Shown piece by piece: positions 41,731 to 46,054 of a DNA stretch of 46,054 bases; position 1 is the first letter of the stretch, and each line of letters begins with the position of its first letter. Position numbers and translations under genes: made by a program. This DNA is from JBCAWW01 sp039024315 (lineage in GTDB: Bacteria; Bacteroidota; Bacteroidia; J057). The stretch is taken from NCBI GenBank assembly GCA_039024315.1, contig JBCCQN010000041.1:1-46054 (forward strand). Direction: 5' to 3'. The notes beneath the pieces were generated by a model. The model was not told the DNA's origin. It did not search any database and saw only the letters and a list, made by a program, of their open reading frames with translations.

Positions 41731-41837
41731 AGTAGAAAGTATCCCGGAAGCTTTCGGGAGTATGCAATACAGAGAAAAAAGGTGCTGCTGAACCATGTAG
41801 CCCAGTTTTCCTAGGTCTTAATACTGCATACTATTGT
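41731..41837 (+). repeat. 107-nt dispersed repeat, copy 1
   Basis: Partner of 13595-13701 with about 86% identity. It contains the near-perfect palindrome TCCCGGAAGCTTTCGGGA (41742-41759) and the conserved CTAGGTCTTAATACT block, and ends 8 bp before the 3' end of the receptor gene. No coding capacity. Confidence 0.75.
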
Positions 41838-41845
41838 ATTGGCAT

Positions 41846-44287
41846 TTAATTTGGCACAAGGCGGGCTCTTTCTTCAGTAGCTGCTCCCTTTTGCCCACTT
41901 CGGCTCTTTAAATCACGATTGCCAAAGTTGTATTGATAACTAAGTTTGATGATACGCCTTGTACTGCTTTCGGCTTGATACAAAACTCTGGTTTCGGCAT
42001 CAAAAGCTTCCTGCGTGGTCGTACCGAAATAAGAAACAATATTCATCGATTTAAATAGATCCGATACAGTCAGCTGAATACTACTGTTTTTAAATCGTTT
42101 TTGCAGCCCCAGATTGAGCATGCCAAAACCTTCAAATTCTTTAGAACCTTCATAAAATGGCCCTGTGTACCATCCTGAGAGTTCTAGCGAATAAGCTCGG
42201 GGAAAATCGATACTGGTATTGCCATACAGATTGAAGGTCAAATAATCGTCTTCAAAGGCTTCGACCGTGTGCGAAAGTTGATACTGCCTCCATGAGCCAA
42301 TAGCCCCTAAATTGGCCGACCACCAATTGTTTAGCTGTAAGGGAGCATCTAGCTGTAGATTAAGACTTTGTTGGTAAGCAATGTTATGGGGCATGACAAA
42401 TACCAGATCCCCATTGGGATTGCTACTGATCTGATAGCGCACAATGGGGTTGTCTTGCTGCTGCAAACTGAGGGAAAATTGATAGCCTTTGATCACATAA
42501 GCCAGTTTGAGTCTATCGACTGTGTTAGGGTTTAGGTTAGGGTTGCCACTAAAAACGGAAATAGGACCATTGTAAGTCTGATTAGCGGCGAGATCGTTGA
42601 AGTCTGGGCGAGTGATGCGGCGGGTATAAGCCAGTTGCCATTCACCATTTTTTTGAAGCTTGTGCGTAAAAAAGAAGGAGGGGAAAAAGCGTCCAAAGCT
42701 GCGGTCAATTTGGGCTTCTAATGACTGCCGATCCCAATACTCATAGCGTAAGCCCGCACTCAATTGAGTGCGGTCGCTGAGGCGATAGTCAAAACTCGTA
42801 TAAAGCCCGCCAATCAGTTCTCGCATATTCATATCAGCCGCTGCTCGCCAATCCTTTTGCCATACATTTTCTACAAAACGTTCAATACCACTGCTATTTT
42901 GACTTTGGGTCGCGCTGCCTTTCAAACCAATTTGCCAGTCCAACTTATCGTTCAGCGACCGCTGATAATCTGCTTTAAACACTCCTAGGCTGATCTTAGT
43001 AGCGCTAATCCCGCGATGGGCCTCCGCAAAAATGCTGTCAGAAGGATGGAAACTAAGCCCATCTTCTAGGAAATATTGGCTTTGAGCGTAGCTAGGATTG
43101 TCATTGCTAAAACCTAAATAATCAAGCTGTAATAAAAGTTTTGATTGATCCTGCCAGCTTTTTTCGGCATAGATCCCCCCATTGAGATTGGTCCATAAAT
43201 TGGGGGCATCAATATGGATTTTGGCATTGAAAAAGGAATCTGGATACAAAAAGTAATTAGCATCATTATTGATGGAGGCGATATTTTGACTCTGAAGGTA
43301 GGTCAACTGACTCCCTACTAGCCAGCCGCTTTTAAATTCTCTCTCTACGCCAAAGTTGAGATTGTGGCTGTTGAGCAGTCGCTCTGTTTCATTGCTAAAA
43401 TCAAACTGCATTTCGCCTCCTAATACCGGCACAAACTGCCGACCGATGCCGCGAAAATTACTAAAAGTGCCGTCTCGATTATAAGCGTAATTGACAAAGG
43501 CGCTAAAACTAGCTTTGCGGTAATTGAGATTGAGACTCGCTGCTGCTTTTTCACGCCAGCCATAGCCTGCTGTTAAGGAAGCGGAGCCATTGATCCCTTG
43601 GACGGTATTTTTTTTGAGGACTAAGTTAATGATGCCGGCGCTGCCTTCGGCCCCGTATTGGGCGGATGGACTGGTCAATAACTCGATCGTTTCGATATTG
43701 TCAGCGCTCATCGATTGGAGGAGATTCAGTACCTGATTGGCAGACATTCGCATCAAGCGGCCGTTAATCATGATCATGACGCCATTTTGCCCATTGAGCA
43801 TGAGCTGATTGTTTTCTCGATCGACAAATACGCCCGGTGAACGTTCTAAAACCTGTAATGCATTGCCACCTCGATTCATGAGGCTGGCTTCTACATTGAT
43901 GATACTGCCTTCGGGCGCATGTTGGATGATACTCTGGCGCCCCTGAATTTGCACCTCGTCTAAGGTCAGAGTCTTTTCTTCCAAGGAGATGCTCCCCAGA
44001 TTCCAAGCGTTCTGCGCAGCAGTAAACTCAAAACTAGAGGAAGACCAAGACCTAAATCCGCTGGCCTCAATCCGTAAAAAATAAGTCCCCATGCTTTCGG
44101 GCTTAAGACTGAATTGGCCTTGCTCATCGGTAAAAATTCCCATTAGGAGGCTAGAATCACTTGTGTGCAATAAACTTACTGCAGCAAAAGCCAGCGGTTC
44201 ATCGGCCTGATTGCTCACTTTGCCGGTTATTTGGGCGTTGAGCAGGGCAAGATGGAGGATGAAGTAGAGTGCGAATAAAAATCTCAT
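41846..44287 (-). CDS. Outer-membrane beta-barrel (TonB-dependent-type) receptor
   Basis: An 813-aa outer-membrane protein. A signal peptide (MRFLFALYFILHLALLNA) leads to a CarboxypepD_reg-like domain (ITGKVSNQADEPLAFAAVSLL, about residues 20-105), then a plug-like domain (ALQVLERSPGVFVD; NGVMIMINGRLMRMSANQVLNLLQ) and a large OMP_b-brl_3-type barrel. No SusD partner or TonB box is obvious. A palindromic element encodes FTAAQNAW in the linker between the first two domains. ATG at 44287 was chosen over an upstream TTG at 44317. It is divergent from the LytS kinase, so that pair may control it. Confidence 0.88.
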   Translation of the reverse strand: MRFLFALYFILHLALLNAQITGKVSNQADEPLAFAAVSLLHTSDSSLLMGIFTDEQGQFSLKPESMGTYFLRIEASGFRSWSSSSFEFTAAQNAWNLGSISLEEKTLTLDEVQIQGRQSIIQHAPEGSIINVEASLMNRGGNALQVLERSPGVFVDRENNQLMLNGQNGVMIMINGRLMRMSANQVLNLLQSMSADNIETIELLTSPSAQYGAEGSAGIINLVLKKNTVQGINGSASLTAGYGWREKAAASLNLNYRKASFSAFVNYAYNRDGTFSNFRGIGRQFVPVLGGEMQFDFSNETERLLNSHNLNFGVEREFKSGWLVGSQLTYLQSQNIASINNDANYFLYPDSFFNAKIHIDAPNLWTNLNGGIYAEKSWQDQSKLLLQLDYLGFSNDNPSYAQSQYFLEDGLSFHPSDSIFAEAHRGISATKISLGVFKADYQRSLNDKLDWQIGLKGSATQSQNSSGIERFVENVWQKDWRAAADMNMRELIGGLYTSFDYRLSDRTQLSAGLRYEYWDRQSLEAQIDRSFGRFFPSFFFTHKLQKNGEWQLAYTRRITRPDFNDLAANQTYNGPISVFSGNPNLNPNTVDRLKLAYVIKGYQFSLSLQQQDNPIVRYQISSNPNGDLVFVMPHNIAYQQSLNLQLDAPLQLNNWWSANLGAIGSWRQYQLSHTVEAFEDDYLTFNLYGNTSIDFPRAYSLELSGWYTGPFYEGSKEFEGFGMLNLGLQKRFKNSSIQLTVSDLFKSMNIVSYFGTTTQEAFDAETRVLYQAESSTRRIIKLSYQYNFGNRDLKSRSGQKGAATEERARLVPN
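44004..44027 (+). repeat. Palindromic element copy inside receptor CDS
   Basis: AAGCGTTCTGCGCAGCAGTA followed by AAC, an exact match to the intergenic copy at 13789. The receptor is read on the opposite strand, so the element codes for FTAAQNAW in an interdomain linker. Confidence 0.75.
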
Positions 44288-44506
44288 AGGAATAATCTTT
44301 GATTGATTTATTCCCAAGAAAGTAGGCGAGAAGCTAGCGAGATAAAGGGATTGCTAAAGGGTAAGGAAAGATTGACCAAAGCATAAATTGGGGCCAAAAT
44401 GTCTAGAAAAACCGCTTATCAATAAAAAGTCTCCTTTGATCAATCGGCAGCTTCCATATATCTATTTTTTTACATATAAACTTAGCTTTTGCGTATCTTT
44501 TGGCAG

Positions 44507-45643
44507 ATGAATTACTTACAAAAGCTTGGGGCTTGGCTATACCGTTACAAACTTTATCATATTCCTTTTTGGATGGCCTATCACTTTTGGTGGTGGTCTC
44601 TAGGGTCAAACGCAGTAGATGCCGCCAGCAATATTTTGTATTCCCCCTATTCGATTAAGTACCTGTCTTATGTAATTTTGCAAGCAGTAGGGGTCTATTT
44701 TATGCTTTATTTTTTGATCCCGCGTTATTTAGAAAAGGGACAATACTGGCGTTATTTGTTTTATCTCATTGCCACCATATTGCTCACTTCAGCCTTGATT
44801 GTTGGTGGTTATTTTTTGTCGGCAGCAATCAGTGGTATAAGTTTCGAGACGCTGTACAAAATGCCTCCGAGCGATTGGTTTCATTTGGTCAAAACCAATG
44901 CACTTCCTTCTACAGTAGCTAGTATGACGCTGGCGATGAGTATAAAATTGACCAAAAACTGGTTGCAAGCCCGCCAAAGAGAACAAATATTGGAAAAGGA
45001 AAATCTTAATTCAGAGCTCAAATTTCTGCGTTCCCAATACAATCCGCACTTTCTCTTCAATACGATCAACTCCATTTTTTACTTGATCCACAAAAATCCG
45101 CAGATGGCCTCTGATTCTTTGGCCCAGTTTTCTGACCTACTGCGCTATCAACTCTATGAGTGTAATGAGCCTTTGATTCCTCTGCGTAAAGAGATGGAAT
45201 ATTTGGACAATTTTGTAGAACTAGAAAAGCTAAGGCAAGAAGAGACACTCAAGATAGATTGCCAGATCGAAATTCCGGTTTACGGAGACCTAATGATTGC
45301 CCCCTTTTTGCTGATTCCTTTTGTGGAAAACGCTTTTAAGCACGTGTCAAAACTTGAGCAGGGCAATTGGATTTCGATTGCCGCTAGGGTAGAGGAGAGG
45401 GAGTTGATTTTGGTGGTGAGCAATAGTATTTCTGCTGCGCAGAACGCCTCTTCTGTGGTCTTAGACTATGGGGGAATTGGCTTACAAAACGTCAAAAGGA
45501 GACTAGATTTGCTCTATCCAAATCATCACCGACTCAGCATTCAGGTAGGAGATACCGCATATGAAGTTAGCTTAGGCATCGAACTACAAGAACAAGTTTT
45601 ACCCAACTCGCTAAAGCATGAGCCTCAATTGTCTAATTATTGA
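44507..45643 (+). CDS. LytS-type sensor histidine kinase
   Basis: A 378-aa membrane kinase of the same family as the one at 110. It has four hydrophobic segments in the first 150 residues, a coiled linker (ARQREQILEKENLNSELKFLRSQ), the NPHFLFN motif (179-185, His181) and an ATPase half with IPFVENAFKHVSK and GGIGLQNVKRRLDLLYP. ATG at 44507 was chosen over the TTG at 44489. A palindromic element encodes SAAQNAS in the variable loop before the G-box. The stop overlaps the next regulator start by 26 bp, and the gene is divergent from the outer-membrane receptor. Confidence 0.92.
   Translation: MNYLQKLGAWLYRYKLYHIPFWMAYHFWWWSLGSNAVDAASNILYSPYSIKYLSYVILQAVGVYFMLYFLIPRYLEKGQYWRYLFYLIATILLTSALIVGGYFLSAAISGISFETLYKMPPSDWFHLVKTNALPSTVASMTLAMSIKLTKNWLQARQREQILEKENLNSELKFLRSQYNPHFLFNTINSIFYLIHKNPQMASDSLAQFSDLLRYQLYECNEPLIPLRKEMEYLDNFVELEKLRQEETLKIDCQIEIPVYGDLMIAPFLLIPFVENAFKHVSKLEQGNWISIAARVEERELILVVSNSISAAQNASSVVLDYGGIGLQNVKRRLDLLYPNHHRLSIQVGDTAYEVSLGIELQEQVLPNSLKHEPQLSNY
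45431..45449 (-). repeat. Palindromic element copy inside kinase CDS
   Basis: TCTGCTGCGCAGAACGCCT, reverse orientation with the CTGCGCAG centre. It is read in frame as SAAQNA, the same peptide as in the receptor gene, within a non-conserved loop. Confidence 0.7.
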
Positions 45644-46054
45644 TGACGAGCCCTTGGCGAGAGAATGTATCGCCAACTATGTGCGGGAAATTCCCTTTTT
45701 ACATGCCGTAGGCATGGGCAATAATCCCTTAGATGTGCAGTCATTGATGGAGAATCATGAAGTGGATCTTATCTTCTTAGATATTCAGATGCCAAAAATC
45801 AACGGTATTGACTTTTTGAAATCTGGGCCCATCAAACCGATGGTGATCATCACTACCGCTTTCCCCAGCTACGCTTTAGAAAGTTTTCAACTAGATGTGA
45901 TGGACTATCTCCTAAAGCCGATTACCTTTCAACGTTTTTATCGTGCCGTCAATAAAGCTCAAGATTACCATCGGCTACTTAAGCGTTCCGCGGGAGCGGA
46001 AAACCTCCCTAATAAGGAAGCGGATAACTTTTTCTTTATAAAGTGCGACCATAA
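45618..46054 (+). CDS. LytTR-family response regulator (partial)
   Basis: The first 145 codons of a response regulator cut by the window edge. The receiver domain starts MSLNCLIIDDEPLARECIAN and has the acidic pair near residues 9/10, the phospho-acceptor Asp55 in LIFLDIQMPK, the TTAF switch and LLKP lysine. The sequence after the linker (ADNFFFIKCDH) is the start of a LytTR domain. It pairs with the overlapping kinase and resembles the regulator at 1210. A degenerate palindromic element lies in the interdomain linker. Confidence 0.9.
   Translation, partial: MSLNCLIIDDEPLARECIANYVREIPFLHAVGMGNNPLDVQSLMENHEVDLIFLDIQMPKINGIDFLKSGPIKPMVIITTAFPSYALESFQLDVMDYLLKPITFQRFYRAVNKAQDYHRLLKRSAGAENLPNKEADNFFFIKCDH
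45981..46003 (+). repeat. Palindromic element variant inside regulator CDS
   Basis: AAGCGTTCCGCGGGAGCGGA: the left half of the element is kept and the centre has an inserted GG, with CCGC...GCGG pairing preserved. It is read in frame as KRSAGAEN in the linker between the receiver and LytTR domains. Confidence 0.45.

Noticed and set aside
1..46054. tRNA, rRNA, riboswitch or phage attachment sites
   Set aside because: No cloverleaf, rRNA segment, recognisable riboswitch or integrase gene could be seen on either strand.

Overview
The window reads as chromosomal DNA of a Bacteroidota bacterium, most like the Saprospiria (Lewinella/Haliscomenobacter type). The evidence is a small protein with a type IX secretion C-terminal domain, a CarboxypepD_reg/plug/beta-barrel receptor, LytS/LytTR pairs, a PadR regulator with an FtsX permease that carries a prefix domain, a short Hc1-like histone, families largely confined to Bacteroidota (DUF6913), promoter boxes of the TAnnTTTG type and weak Shine-Dalgarno signals. 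The placement is inferred from gene content, not from a marker gene. I see no rRNA, tRNA, CRISPR array, prophage or intact insertion sequence.

Layout. 0.1-1.9 kb: a LytS-type kinase and LytTR regulator with overlapping ends, converging on a polyphosphate glucokinase gene. 3.1-7.2 kb: a TPR sensor kinase, a VTT membrane protein and an amidohydrolase-like protein that has lost metal ligands. 7.2-8.6 kb (minus): a methyltransferase and a membrane HExxH protein. 8.7-10.3 kb: an alpha-oxoamine synthase and a histone-like protein. 10.4-13.5 kb (minus): a Dabb lipoprotein, a secreted propeller, a secreted GlcG/HbpS protein and a Crp/Fnr regulator, with palindromic operator candidates. 13.8-20.4 kb (minus): a housekeeping block of class A PBP, MlaF-like ATPase, ligA, DUF6913 and dapA. 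20.6-26.8 kb (plus): Gfo/Idh oxidoreductase, pbpC, NRDE/TANGO2 protein, a kinase-like secreted protein and an NTF2-like protein. 27.1-30.1 kb (minus): PadR and FtsX permease. 30.3-33.7 kb: a methyltransferase and an M14 peptidase. 33.8-38.1 kb: a helical-repeat protein, YiaA-like protein, DUF2452 with an ArsC-like enzyme, and an XRE/S24 repressor. 38.3-39.3 kb: an orphan HPt protein and a minimal T9SS-cargo-like protein. 39.3-46.05 kb: a GH78 rhamnosidase, an outer-membrane receptor and, divergent from it, a second LytS/LytTR pair that runs off the end.

The most unusual signal is not a gene. A roughly 19-22 bp palindromic element, GCGTTCTGCGAAGCAGTAA and variants, recurs at about sixteen places on both strands. 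It lies in intergenic gaps and also in frame inside several genes, where it codes for short linker peptides such as (S/T)AAQNA. It behaves like a small protein-invading palindrome comparable in principle to Rickettsia RPEs. A separate dispersed repeat of about 107 nt occurs at 13.6 and 41.7 kb, with a diverged copy at 10.3 kb. Other leads are a repressor with LexA-like self-cleavage spacing beside a cluster of TGCTA half-sites, palindromes next to the Crp/Fnr gene, and paired 14-bp repeats upstream of padR.
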